The notes beneath the pieces are model-generated. The model did not search any database. It was given only the letters and a program-made list of their open reading frames with translations, and was not told the DNA's origin. Source: an uncultured Bacteroides sp. (GTDB taxonomy: Bacteria; Bacteroidota; Bacteroidia; Bacteroidales; Bacteroidaceae). Taken from it: a stretch of 32,084 nt of DNA. Shown piece by piece: positions 14,071 through 22,951 of the stretch (position 1 is its first letter; the number at the start of each line of letters is the position of its first letter). Location of the stretch: positions 1 to 32,084 of the forward strand of contig CAMTPH010000026.1 of assembly GCA_947074345.1 (NCBI GenBank). The letters are read 5' to 3'. Position numbers and translations under genes: made by a program.

Positions 14071-14931
14071 TTATTTATTCAATTTAAAGTAACTTTTTAC
14101 GGTAGGAGAGATAAATTCAAATCCGGCCTCAATCAATCGACTAGGAAATACATGCTGACCGGTGGTTATAAATGAAACTCCTTTACCAAATAACATAGAG
14201 AAAATAGCGCGTGGAACATGGATGGTTGCCAATGCTCCATTGTACTTAGCCATAATACGAGTAAACAAGTATTGAGAAACAGAATCGGGAGATACAAAGT
14301 TAAATACCCCTTGCAGTTCGGGATGATTAATAATAAAATCCATTGCTCTGCATAAATCCCTAATATCAATCCACGGAAATGGTTGACTGCCTTTGCCTAT
14401 TACAGTAGCAATTTTTAAAGCATTGACAGAGCGTAACATTTGTTGTAAAGCGCCTCCATCTTTCGATAAAACAATACCAAATCGAGTAACAGCCAAACGC
14501 ACTTGGGGTGGACATCTGCGGGCTTCATTCTCCCAAGCTTCGCACAGTTCGGCTAAGAAACCTTCGCCTCGCTTTGCTGTATATTCATCAAAATCTCCAT
14601 GATCTGGATAAAAGCCTACTGCAGAGACAGAGATAAGTAACTTTGGCTTGGTATTAGCACCTTTTATTGCATTCACAATTTTTCTTGTTACTGCCAGTCG
14701 GCTTTCAACAATTTCGCGCATGTATGCTTCAGTCCATCTCTTGTTTATAGGAGCTCCGGCTAAATTGATAACAACATCACTGTGTTCTATGGTTTGCACT
14801 AACTCTCCAAAGAACTCTTCTCTAAACAACTGCCTCCCCAATGGAGTAACATGGTAGCCCATAGCAGTAAAATAATCAGTAAGATGCTTTCCTATAAACC
14901 CTGTAGCACCACTTATAGCGATATTCAACAT
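14071..14931 (-). CDS. TIGR01777-type NAD-dependent epimerase/dehydratase (YfcH-like)
   Basis: The 286-residue protein begins MLNIAISGATGFIGKHL, the Rossmann nucleotide motif GATGFIG of extended SDRs. The family pattern continues with HSDVVINLAGAPINKRWTEAY, SAVGFYPDHGD (with the key Ser and Tyr), TRFGIVLSKDGGAL, and QPFPWIDIRDL. The C-terminal SPxxV and FPSRLIEAGFEF blocks are typical. I chose ATG at 14931; a longer frame reaches 15054 but adds a non-homologous Phe/Cys-rich stretch across the divergent promoter region. Substrate is unknown for most members. The GNAT gene follows after 7 bp. Confidence 0.87.
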   Translation of the reverse strand: MLNIAISGATGFIGKHLTDYFTAMGYHVTPLGRQLFREEFFGELVQTIEHSDVVINLAGAPINKRWTEAYMREIVESRLAVTRKIVNAIKGANTKPKLLISVSAVGFYPDHGDFDEYTAKRGEGFLAELCEAWENEARRCPPQVRLAVTRFGIVLSKDGGALQQMLRSVNALKIATVIGKGSQPFPWIDIRDLCRAMDFIINHPELQGVFNFVSPDSVSQYLFTRIMAKYNGALATIHVPRAIFSMLFGKGVSFITTGQHVFPSRLIEAGFEFISPTVKSYFKLNK

Positions 14932-14985
14932 AAAAATCTTGAATTTAAATATAACATCAAAACATATGAAAAGCATTAAAAGTTC

Positions 14986-15016
14986 TTTGAACCTTACAAA
15001 ATGAACACTATCTTTG
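14986..15016 (+). promoter_or_regulatory. Promoter of the lytic transglycosylase gene
   Basis: TTTG (14986-14989), a 19-bp spacer and TATCTTTG (15009-15016) match the Bacteroidota consensus exactly. The start codon is 57 bp downstream. Confidence 0.82.
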
Positions 15017-15072
15017 CATAAACCCGAAATGAGGTACATTAACCAACCATTCAACTATTTATCAATCAAATT

Positions 15073-16050
15073 ATGAAGTACTCTTATCTAAAATATATCG
15101 CCACAGTAGTAGCTTGTTTTGCCATTTGTACAACTGCTTTAGTGCTTACCGGAAGCAGTTCGATACATGTCAACCAACCTACAGACGAGCAATACCCTTA
15201 TAACATAAACCCACCATCAATACCCGAAACGCTGACATTTAACAACGAAGTTATTGATTTAAAACGCTATGACCGTAGAGAGAGAATTGATAGAGAGTTG
15301 ATGGCCTTTATGTTTATGCACTCTAGCACTACACAGTTAATAAAGAAAGCCAATCGCTTCTTCCCAATCGTTGAACCGATTCTAAAGGAGAATGGTATTC
15401 CCGATGATTTTAAATACTTAATGACTATTGAAAGTAACTTGAATGTTACAGCAAAATCTCCTGCCGGAGCTGCCGGTTTATGGCAAATAATGCCTCAAAC
15501 TGCACGCGAGTTGGGATTGGAAGTAAACGACCAAATAGATGAACGATACAATGTTGAGAAGTCGACTCGTGCCGCTTGTAAGTATTTAAAGAAAGCATAC
15601 GAAAGATTTGGCGACTGGATGTTGGTTGCAGCATCATACAACGCAGGACAAGCACGCATTTCGTCATTACTCAACAAGCAACAAGTTGAAGAAGCAATGG
15701 ATCTGTTTATGGTAGAAGAGACATCTCGCTATATGTTTAGAGTATTAGCTGTAAAAGAGGTTTTTAAATCGCCACGCAAATTTGGATTTATGCTAAAGAA
15801 TGAGCAGTTATACCCTGCCCTTACTTACACGAAAGAAAATGTAACGACTACGATCAATGACTTAAGCAGTTATGCCAAGACTAAAGGCATTACGTATGCT
15901 CAACTACGCGATGCTAATCAATGGATAAGAGGATATACATTGCCAAATAAAAGCGGAAGAAAATATACAATCAACATACCTACACAAGAAAGTATGCATT
16001 ATAATCCTAAAAAGATAAAAGCACACAACAAGAACTGGGTAATCGATTAA
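15073..16050 (+). CDS. Lytic murein transglycosylase (Slt domain, MltD-like)
   Basis: The 325-residue protein cleaves peptidoglycan glycan strands. It has an N-terminal signal or anchor segment (about residues 8-28), then a goose-lysozyme-like SLT domain. The motif TIESN puts the catalytic Glu at 120; SPAGAAGLWQIMP and VAASYNAGQARI are the other hallmark blocks. The C-terminal part (about 250-325) has a LysM-like TINDLSSYAKTKGITYAQLRD...W segment that could bind glycan. It acts in the periplasm. The K+ channel gene follows after 20 bp, possibly as read-through. It has a consensus promoter. Confidence 0.87.
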   Translation: MKYSYLKYIATVVACFAICTTALVLTGSSSIHVNQPTDEQYPYNINPPSIPETLTFNNEVIDLKRYDRRERIDRELMAFMFMHSSTTQLIKKANRFFPIVEPILKENGIPDDFKYLMTIESNLNVTAKSPAGAAGLWQIMPQTARELGLEVNDQIDERYNVEKSTRAACKYLKKAYERFGDWMLVAASYNAGQARISSLLNKQQVEEAMDLFMVEETSRYMFRVLAVKEVFKSPRKFGFMLKNEQLYPALTYTKENVTTTINDLSSYAKTKGITYAQLRDANQWIRGYTLPNKSGRKYTINIPTQESMHYNPKKIKAHNKNWVID

Positions 16051-16070
16051 CCTACTAAAAATAGTATACT

Positions 16071-16928
16071 ATGGGAACACAAGAATCAAAGAGAGATATT
16101 TTTAATAATAAAGCTTTAAAAAGAAAACTATATAGCATCATATTCGAATCAGATACAAAGATTGGCAAGCTATTTGACATCGTATTAATCGTTTGTATTC
16201 TTTTAAGTATCTTACTAGCTATAGTAGAGAGTATAGAAGGTCTATGGCCCGAACATACTCGCTTATTTATCACATTTGAATATATCTTTACCGGGTTCTT
16301 TACGCTCGAATATATTACTCGTATCTACTGTTCGCCCAAACCTAAGAAGTATATATTGAGTTTCTTTGGTATTGTCGATTTATTGGCTACTCTACCATTG
16401 TATTTAGCATTCTTCTTGCCTGGAGTTCGTTACTTATTGGTTATTAGAGCCTTTCGTATCATTCGAGTATTTCGTATCTTCAAGTTATTCAATTTCTGGC
16501 TCGAAGGCGAATTGCTGCTAACATCTATTAAAAAGAGCAGTAAGAAGATTGCAGTATTTTTTGTATTTGTGGTGATGCTGGTTATTTCAATAGGTACATT
16601 GATGTTTATGATTGAGGGTACTCAAGAAGACAGCCAATTCAATAACATACCAAACAGTATATATTGGGCTTGTGTAACCATGACAACTGTTGGCTATGGT
16701 GATATTACACCAGCTACTGCTTTAGGCAAATTTCTATCAGCATTCGTCATGCTATTAGGTTATACCATCATAGCTGTACCTACAGGTATTGTTTCTGTTT
16801 CGATGATGAAAGAACAAAAAAAGTTTGATAAATACAGATGCCCAAGTTGTGGACAAACCGGCCATGAGGTCAACGCTCATTACTGTAATCATTGCGGAAA
16901 CAAACTACATCCTACAGACGAAAGATAA
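16071..16928 (+). CDS. Voltage-gated potassium channel with C-terminal zinc ribbon
   Basis: The 285-residue protein is a Kv-type channel subunit with six membrane helices. The S4 sensor is RAFRIIRVFRIFKLF, with Arg at every third position. The pore filter TTVGYGD is at 205-211, the K+ selectivity sequence. After S6 (YTIIAVPTGIVSVSMM) comes a short cytoplasmic tail with two Cys pairs, CPSC (257-260) and CNHC (272-275), a zinc ribbon. Such tails are seen in some bacterial ion-transporter proteins. It lies 20 bp after the transglycosylase gene and may be co-transcribed. The channel call is strong; gating by metal or redox is only inference. Confidence 0.9.
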   Translation: MGTQESKRDIFNNKALKRKLYSIIFESDTKIGKLFDIVLIVCILLSILLAIVESIEGLWPEHTRLFITFEYIFTGFFTLEYITRIYCSPKPKKYILSFFGIVDLLATLPLYLAFFLPGVRYLLVIRAFRIIRVFRIFKLFNFWLEGELLLTSIKKSSKKIAVFFVFVVMLVISIGTLMFMIEGTQEDSQFNNIPNSIYWACVTMTTVGYGDITPATALGKFLSAFVMLLGYTIIAVPTGIVSVSMMKEQKKFDKYRCPSCGQTGHEVNAHYCNHCGNKLHPTDER

Positions 16929-17039
16929 TTCTAAAACAATTATAAATCAGTCATTAACAACCATCAACTGACATAAAAGCTAAAAACGTAACATCATTGT
17001 AATACTTGTTTCACCGCTTCGTAACAAAGATTGAGCTAC

Positions 17040-17073
17040 TTTGCAGCAATAAAAGAAATAATATTTATTTTTG
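17040..17073 (+). promoter_or_regulatory. Candidate promoter of the two-component operon
   Basis: TATTTTTG (17066-17073) is a perfect -7 element, 29 bp before the response regulator start. TTTG (17040-17043) lies 22 bp upstream, slightly further than usual. Confidence 0.5.
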
Positions 17074-17102
17074 CATTAATTGCTTATTAATATACAAATA
17101 CA

Positions 17103-17792
17103 ATGAATGATTACCGTATTTTAGTTGTCGACGATGAAGAAGATCTTTGCGAGATTCTAAAGTTCAATCTTGAAAATGAAGGTTACGAAGTTGACACAGC
17201 TTATTCGGCTGAAGAGGCATTAAAATTAGACATTGCCAATTACAACTTATTGTTATTGGATGTAATGATGGGCGAGATTTCTGGATTTAAAATGGCCAAC
17301 ATTCTTAAGAAAGATAAGAATACTGCTCACATTCCAATTATCTTTATCACTGCAAAGGATACTGAAAACGACACTGTGACTGGCTTTAACTTAGGTGCTG
17401 ATGATTATATTTCTAAACCTTTTTCATTAAGAGAGGTTGTAGCACGCGTCAAAGCTGTAATACGTCGCACCAACAAACCAGAAGAAGAAAGAGTTATAGA
17501 ACAAATCACTTACCAATCGCTGATTATAGATATAATCAAGAAAAAAGTGAGTATCGATCATCAAGAAATCACTCTCACCAAAAAAGAGTTCGAGATACTA
17601 TTGCTTTTGTTACAAAATAAAGGACGCGTATTCTCTCGCGAAGACATTCTAACTCGCGTGTGGAGCGATGAAGTGTATGTACTAGATCGTACTATCGATG
17701 TAAACATTACTAGACTACGCAAAAAGATAGGAGAATACGGTAAACGAATTGTTACGAGATTAGGATACGGATATTGCTTCGAAACTGAATAA
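17103..17792 (+). CDS. OmpR/PhoB-family response regulator
   Basis: The 229-residue protein has a receiver domain (about 1-120) with the acidic pocket in VVDDEED, phosphoacceptor D53 in LLLDVMM, the Thr/Ser in FITAKD, and Lys in ISKPFS. A winged-helix DNA-binding domain follows (about 130-229), with LTKKEFEILLLLLQNKGRVFSREDIL and the recognition helix DRTIDVNITRLRKKIG. It binds promoter DNA when phosphorylated by the histidine kinase encoded 7 bp downstream. The pair resembles Bacteroides RprY/RprX in arrangement, but I would not assign that name by eye. Confidence 0.93.
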   Translation: MNDYRILVVDDEEDLCEILKFNLENEGYEVDTAYSAEEALKLDIANYNLLLLDVMMGEISGFKMANILKKDKNTAHIPIIFITAKDTENDTVTGFNLGADDYISKPFSLREVVARVKAVIRRTNKPEEERVIEQITYQSLIIDIIKKKVSIDHQEITLTKKEFEILLLLLQNKGRVFSREDILTRVWSDEVYVLDRTIDVNITRLRKKIGEYGKRIVTRLGYGYCFETE

Positions 17793-17799
17793 CTTAAAT

Positions 17800-19575
17800 A
17801 TGACCAAAACCGACTTACCAAAACATTTTATCTCTTTCAGCGGAAAGTTATTTTTGTCTGTAATTGCACTCTTCTTGTCTCTTTCAATGTGTTTTATGAT
17901 TTATCAATATCACCGCGAAAAGGAGTACAAGGTTGAATTACTGCATTCTGAATTGCAGAAATATAATGCTATAATCGAATCAAAACTTGACTCCTTAATA
18001 GATGTTGATGCAATGAATGACTATATCAACAAACAAAAGATAAGTGATTTGCGTGTTACGGTTATCAATACAAATGGAGAAGTTATTTATGACTCTTCAC
18101 AAAATGATTCATTACAATTAGAGAATCACAAAGATAGACCTGAAATTCAAGCTGCATTAGCTGATGGAATAGGTTTCTCTGTAAGACGAACTTCTGAAAC
18201 AACTGGCCTACCCTACTTTTATTCGGCTACTCGATATAATGATTATATTATTAGATCTGCTTTGCCCTATAGCATCGATTTAATAAATAACCTAAGGGTA
18301 GACTCTCATTTCTTTTGGTTTGTCGCATTGATTACAATTATATTATTGGGATTGTTTTATCGTTTCACTAGTAAACTAGGTGCCTCTATCAACAAGTTAA
18401 GAGATTTTGCAATGTTGGCAGATAGAAATGAAGCCATCGAACAAGAGATGGAGACAAGCTTTCCACACAATGAGTTAGGCGATATCTCACAACATATCAT
18501 CCAAATTTATAAACGCCTTCACGATACCAAAGAGGATTTGTATATCGAGCGTGAAAAGCTATTTAAACATTTGCAAATATCTCACGAAGGATTGGGCATA
18601 TTTACCAAAGACAAAAAAGAGATATTAGTAAACAACTTGTTTACTCAATACATCAACCTTATTTCTGATACAAATCTAGAGACTTCTGAAGAGGTATTTG
18701 ATATCAACGAATTCAAGGAGATAAACAACTTTATCAATAAAGCTCCTTCTCGCACTGCAAACAATGGCGAAAAGCGTATGTCTATCTCTATCAATAAGAA
18801 TGGACGTTTCTTTATTATTGAATGTATCATTTTTCAAGATATGAGTTTCGAGATAAATATTAATGATGCCACTATCGAAGAGGAACAAGTAAGACTGAAA
18901 CGTCAACTGACACAAAACATAGCGCACGAACTTAAAACTCCAGTAAGCAGCATACAAGGATACTTAGAAACGATTGTGAATAATGAAAACATACCTCAAG
19001 ATAAAGTTAATAGCTTCTTAGAAAAATGTTATGCTCAAAGCAATCGATTAAGCAGGCTACTAAGAGATATTTCTGTATTGACGCGTATAGACGAAGCTGC
19101 AAATATGATAGATATGGAAAATATTGATATCAGCATACTTGTCGCAAATATCATTAATGAATTATCATTAGAACTTGAAGAGAAACAAATTACAATCGTC
19201 AACTCTCTTAAAAAAGAGATACAAGTAAGAGGTAACTATTCACTATTATACTCTATCTTCCGCAATCTGATGGATAATGCCATTGCGTATGCAGGTACAA
19301 AAATTCAAATAAATGTGAATTGCTTCCGCGAAGATGATAAATTTTACTACTTTAGCTTTGCCGATACAGGTATTGGTATTGCACCCGAACACTTAAATCG
19401 CATTTTTGAACGCTTCTATCGTGTAGATAAAGGACGTTCACGCAAAATTGGAGGAACAGGTTTAGGGCTTGCCATTGTTAAGAATGCCGTTATTATTCAC
19501 AACGGTACTATATCTGCCAAAAACAGTCAAGCAGGCGGATTGGAATTTGTATTTACAATAGCTAAAGGAAAATAA
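17800..19575 (+). CDS. Membrane sensor histidine kinase
   Basis: The 591-residue kinase has a first membrane helix (about 14-33), a periplasmic sensor region of about 130 residues, and a second membrane helix (about 168-187). A linker with a PAS-like segment (GLGIFTKDKKEILVNNLF) follows. The H-box NIAHELKTP has the phospho-accepting His at 376. The ATPase domain shows LMDNAIAYA (N box), DTGIGIAPEHL (G1), FERFYRVDKGRSR (F box) and GGTGLGLAI (G2). It is complete. It starts 7 bp after the response regulator and is followed after 4 bp by a thioredoxin-fold protein. The signal it senses is unknown. Confidence 0.92.
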   Translation: MTKTDLPKHFISFSGKLFLSVIALFLSLSMCFMIYQYHREKEYKVELLHSELQKYNAIIESKLDSLIDVDAMNDYINKQKISDLRVTVINTNGEVIYDSSQNDSLQLENHKDRPEIQAALADGIGFSVRRTSETTGLPYFYSATRYNDYIIRSALPYSIDLINNLRVDSHFFWFVALITIILLGLFYRFTSKLGASINKLRDFAMLADRNEAIEQEMETSFPHNELGDISQHIIQIYKRLHDTKEDLYIEREKLFKHLQISHEGLGIFTKDKKEILVNNLFTQYINLISDTNLETSEEVFDINEFKEINNFINKAPSRTANNGEKRMSISINKNGRFFIIECIIFQDMSFEININDATIEEEQVRLKRQLTQNIAHELKTPVSSIQGYLETIVNNENIPQDKVNSFLEKCYAQSNRLSRLLRDISVLTRIDEAANMIDMENIDISILVANIINELSLELEEKQITIVNSLKKEIQVRGNYSLLYSIFRNLMDNAIAYAGTKIQINVNCFREDDKFYYFSFADTGIGIAPEHLNRIFERFYRVDKGRSRKIGGTGLGLAIVKNAVIIHNGTISAKNSQAGGLEFVFTIAKGK

Positions 19576-19579
19576 AAAC

Positions 19580-20503
19580 ATGACACTAACTAGTAAAGTA
19601 AAAACTTGTTTATTAATCATCGCATTATCAATATATCCTGAGTTAGCCATAAAGGCTCAAAACACAAATAATACTTTAGTATTTAGTTTGCCCGAAATAC
19701 CTTCTATTCTTACTTCACCCGAAGCAAGAGCAGACTATATCGTTACTCACTATTGGGACAAAATTGATTTCAACAAAACTATTGAAACAGGAAACAAAGA
19801 TGTGATAGAGCAAGCTTGGGTAGATTATTGTGATGTTCTTAATTATGTTCCGCTAGCTACAGCTCAAAAGGCTATTAAATCTACTATATCAAACATCAAT
19901 CAGAATAAGATAAATTTTAAAACCGTAACAGACTTAGCTGATAAATATCTTTATAACCCCAACTCTCCTATGAGAAATGAGGAGTTTTATATACCCGTAT
20001 TAGAGGCTATGAACGAATCACAGATGCTAACTCAAGCAGAAAAGATAGCTCCCAAAGCAAGACTCCGATTGGCACATAAAAACAGAGTTGGCACTCAAGC
20101 TATCGACTTCACATACACCATTGCATCTGGCAAACAACAAACTTTATACAACACTAAGGCTAAATATATCATTGTATTCTTCAATAATCCCGGATGCCAC
20201 GCGTGCACAGAGACAATTGAAGAACTTAAGAGTGCAACATTCCTAAATAATCTACTCAATCAAGGACAACTATCAATTATCTCTTTCTATCCAGATGAAG
20301 AGCTCGATGAATGGAAAAAACATTATAAAGACTTCTCTACACAATGGATAAATAGCTACGACCTTAATCAAACAGTTCAGAAAAAGACACTGTATGATTT
20401 AAAGGCAATTCCAACACTTTATCTTCTTGATGCAAACAAAAAAGTTTTGCTGAAAGATGCTACTACAAAAGCTATAGAACAGTATTTATCTAGAGACAAT
20501 TAA
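19580..20503 (+). CDS. Exported DUF5106-like thioredoxin-fold protein
   Basis: The 307-residue protein starts with a signal peptide (about 1-25, cut near IKAQN). The first half, with YIVTHYWDKIDF near the start and an all-helical region to about 165, looks like DUF5106. The second half is a thioredoxin domain with FFNNPGCHACTETIEEL, giving the redox pair C206/C209 (CHAC), and a cis-Pro motif AIPTLYLLD. It is periplasmic, probably a thiol reductase or isomerase-like protein. The start is 4 bp after the kinase gene, so it is the third gene of that operon, which could link redox state to the sensor; that is inference. Confidence 0.85.
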   Translation: MTLTSKVKTCLLIIALSIYPELAIKAQNTNNTLVFSLPEIPSILTSPEARADYIVTHYWDKIDFNKTIETGNKDVIEQAWVDYCDVLNYVPLATAQKAIKSTISNINQNKINFKTVTDLADKYLYNPNSPMRNEEFYIPVLEAMNESQMLTQAEKIAPKARLRLAHKNRVGTQAIDFTYTIASGKQQTLYNTKAKYIIVFFNNPGCHACTETIEELKSATFLNNLLNQGQLSIISFYPDEELDEWKKHYKDFSTQWINSYDLNQTVQKKTLYDLKAIPTLYLLDANKKVLLKDATTKAIEQYLSRDN

Positions 20504-20519
20504 ATTCTTTCTCATTATT

Positions 20520-20549
20520 TTTGAATTTAAGGTTTCTTAAGTATCTTTG
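20520..20549 (+). promoter_or_regulatory. Promoter of the B12 uptake operon
   Basis: TTTG (20520-20523) and TATCTTTG (20542-20549) with an 18-bp spacer match the consensus. The riboswitch begins within about 20 bp downstream. Confidence 0.82.
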
Positions 20550-20559
20550 CAGCGTATTG

Positions 20560-20730
20560 GTTTGTTTAATCTCTTTTTAGAGATTACAATTAAAAGGGAA
20601 TCAGGTGTAAGTCCTGAACAGTCCCGCTGCTGTAAATTCCATTTAGGTTATAGACACAACTACTCATTGCCACTGGTAAAAACCGGGAAGGCTGTCGTTA
20701 ACCGGAATAAGTCAGAAGACCTGCCATACA
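20560..20730 (+). promoter_or_regulatory. Cobalamin riboswitch aptamer
   Basis: The class-defining blocks appear in order: GGGAATCAGGTGTAAGTCC (20595-20613, with TCAGG/CCTGA forming a stem), CAGTCCCGCTGCTGTAA (20619-20635), GCCACTG (20669-20675), and the B12 box AGTCAGAAGACCTGCC (20710-20725). It binds a cobalamin and controls the operon that follows. Exact ends are approximate. A short reading frame across it is not a gene. Confidence 0.93.
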
Positions 20731-20920
20731 TTCTTTTCATTGCTTTCGAGGAAAAAGCGTTGAATCTAATGAGCAGGGATACTACTCACCCACTTCATTT
20801 CATTCATCACTAAGACTTAAAGAAAGTAGATTTAATAAACTCTGCCAAGTTTATTTTATATGTCCGGTCGAAGTGATTCGTCCGGGCATTTAGAAAGTTA
20901 TTGGTGTTTTAGATAATGAA
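20731..20920 (+). promoter_or_regulatory. Riboswitch expression platform with strong hairpin and AUGAAAUGA
   Basis: TGTCCGG (20861-20867) pairs with CCGGGCA (20882-20888), and an inner CGAA/TTCG stem closes a GTGA loop (a T-T mismatch separates them). The hairpin ends 32 bp before the btuB start and is followed by TTTAGAAAG, not a clean T-run. At 20916-20924 the sequence ATGAAATGA forms a two-codon frame that overlaps the btuB ATG at 20921. Whether control is by termination or translation cannot be read directly. Confidence 0.6.
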
Positions 20921-22948
20921 ATGAGAAAAAAACACTTTGGTTATATTTATTCATTTATAATATGTATTTATCTTTTAATAGGTGCACCCTTATCAGCACA
21001 GCAAAAGATAGACACTACTCGTGTTTACGAAGTTCCAGAGGTTATAGTTATTAATCCATACTATACCAAAGAATTACATTCTTCTACTCCAACACAAAGT
21101 TTTACTCGCAATGATCTTAAAAAGATGCAAGCTTTACAACTATCGGACGCTGTAAAGCATTTTGCAGGTGTTACGGTTAAAGACTATGGTGGTATTGGTG
21201 GCTTAAAGACTGTTTCATTGCGTAGTTTAGGCGCCGAACATACAGCCATTGGGTATGATGGTATAGCTGTGAGCAATAGTCAAACTGGACAGATTGATAT
21301 CGGCCGTTTTTCATTAGAAAATGTTGATCAGCTTTCTTTATCCAATGGCCAAAGCGATAATATATTCCAATCAGCTCGTTTCTTTGGTTCTGCCGGGTTA
21401 CTCAATATTCAAACACTGACGCCTAAGTTCAAGGAGAGTGAAGCTCTACGATTGACTGCAATAATGAAAGCCGGTTCATGGGGATTGGTAAACCCAGCCC
21501 TATGGGTTGATTATAAGCTATCTCAAAAGTGGGCAGTATCAATCAATGGTGAATGGATGTCGGCCAATGGTCGTTATCCGTATACCTTGGTTTATGGTGA
21601 CGATAACAGTATGACGTCAAAAGAGAAACGCAATAATACCGAAGTAAAGTCTGGGCGTATCGAAGCCGGATTATATGGTCAACTTTCCGAAAAAGAAGAA
21701 GTCAGAGTGAAGGCTTATTATTATCAATCGTCACGAGGATTGCCCAATGCCACAACATACTACTACGACTTCGCTTCGCAGCACTTATGGGATAAGAATC
21801 TATTCGTGCAAGCTCGCTATAAGAAAGAGTTTTCAGCTAAATGGGTATTAGAAACATCTGGTAAATGGAATTGGAGTTATCAACGCTATTTAGATCCTGA
21901 CTATAAGAATACAGAACAAAAACAAGATAGTCGATACCGCCAACAAGAGTATTATATTTCGGCGATTGCACTCTATCGCATATTGCCTAACCTCTCTTTC
22001 TCGGCAACGACTGATGGAAGTATACAAACGCTCGATATCAATAGTAACAACTATGCATCGCCTACTCGCTATTCATGGTTGACAGCCGTAGCCGGTAAAT
22101 ATGTCAATAATTGGCTTACACTTTCGGCTTCGGGACTATTCACCTTTGTCAATGAGCACACTATACATGGTAAAAGCGGTGCTAATTATCGCCGACTAAC
22201 ACCTTTTGCTAGTGCATCATTTAAACCATTCGAGCATGAAGACTTTCGTATTCGTTTCTTTTACAAAGAGATATTCCGCTTGCCAACATTCAATGATTTG
22301 TATTATGGTCAAATAGGAAATACCGACCTATTGCCTGAAAAAGTAAAACAATATAATTTGGGAATAACTTATAGCAAATCAATCAACCAACTATTCTCGT
22401 ATATCTCAATAACTGCCGATGGATACTACAATCGAGTAAACGATAAGATTGTTGCTACTCCTACCAAGAACCTATTCATATGGAGCATGGTAAACCTAGG
22501 CAAAGTAGAAATTAAAGGTATTGATGTAACAGGTACCGCTCGAGTGCAACCAATGCAAAAGTTAGGTATTACACTCTCGGGTAACTATACTTATCAGCGT
22601 GCACTCGATATGACTGAATTAGAAGGCAAGACCTATAAACATCAAATTGCTTATACCCCACGAGTTTCTGCTTCGGGACAAGCAGCTATCGAAACACCTT
22701 GGATTAACTTATCCTATTCGCTATTGTTCTCGGGCAAACGATACTGCTTGGGACAAAACATCAGCGAAAACCGTTTGCCTAGTTATACCGATCATAGTGT
22801 ATCGATATACCGTGATTTCATGATACGCAAGTTCCGCCTAACTGCCAATCTCGAAGTACTAAATCTTTTAAATAAGAACTACGAGATTGTAAAGAACTTC
22901 CCTATGCCGGGGCGTTCGGTACGTGCCACACTAAAAGTCAGCTATTAA
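20921..22948 (+). CDS. btuB: TonB-dependent cobalamin receptor, BtuB-like
   Basis: The 675-residue outer-membrane receptor has a signal peptide (about 1-26, cut near LSAQQ), a plug domain (about 50-160) with QLSDAVKHFAGVTVKDYGG, TVSLRSLG and FGSAGLLNIQT blocks, and a 22-strand-type beta barrel ending in Tyr (KVSY). It imports cobalamin with TonB energy. The assignment to cobalamin rests on the riboswitch directly in front and the BtuG-like lipoprotein 3 bp downstream. There is no carboxypeptidase-like N-terminal domain, so it is not SusC-like. A two-codon AUGAAAUGA overlaps its start. Confidence 0.9.
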   Translation: MRKKHFGYIYSFIICIYLLIGAPLSAQQKIDTTRVYEVPEVIVINPYYTKELHSSTPTQSFTRNDLKKMQALQLSDAVKHFAGVTVKDYGGIGGLKTVSLRSLGAEHTAIGYDGIAVSNSQTGQIDIGRFSLENVDQLSLSNGQSDNIFQSARFFGSAGLLNIQTLTPKFKESEALRLTAIMKAGSWGLVNPALWVDYKLSQKWAVSINGEWMSANGRYPYTLVYGDDNSMTSKEKRNNTEVKSGRIEAGLYGQLSEKEEVRVKAYYYQSSRGLPNATTYYYDFASQHLWDKNLFVQARYKKEFSAKWVLETSGKWNWSYQRYLDPDYKNTEQKQDSRYRQQEYYISAIALYRILPNLSFSATTDGSIQTLDINSNNYASPTRYSWLTAVAGKYVNNWLTLSASGLFTFVNEHTIHGKSGANYRRLTPFASASFKPFEHEDFRIRFFYKEIFRLPTFNDLYYGQIGNTDLLPEKVKQYNLGITYSKSINQLFSYISITADGYYNRVNDKIVATPTKNLFIWSMVNLGKVEIKGIDVTGTARVQPMQKLGITLSGNYTYQRALDMTELEGKTYKHQIAYTPRVSASGQAAIETPWINLSYSLLFSGKRYCLGQNISENRLPSYTDHSVSIYRDFMIRKFRLTANLEVLNLLNKNYEIVKNFPMPGRSVRATLKVSY

Positions 22949-22951
22949 ACC

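Noticed and set aside
14932..15054. Longer N-terminus of the epimerase
   Set aside because: The Rossmann motif starts right after the ATG at 14931; the extension crosses the divergent promoter region.
20547..20813. An 88-codon open frame covering the cobalamin leader
   Set aside because: It runs through the conserved riboswitch blocks, has no family pattern, and its existence is explained by the structured RNA.
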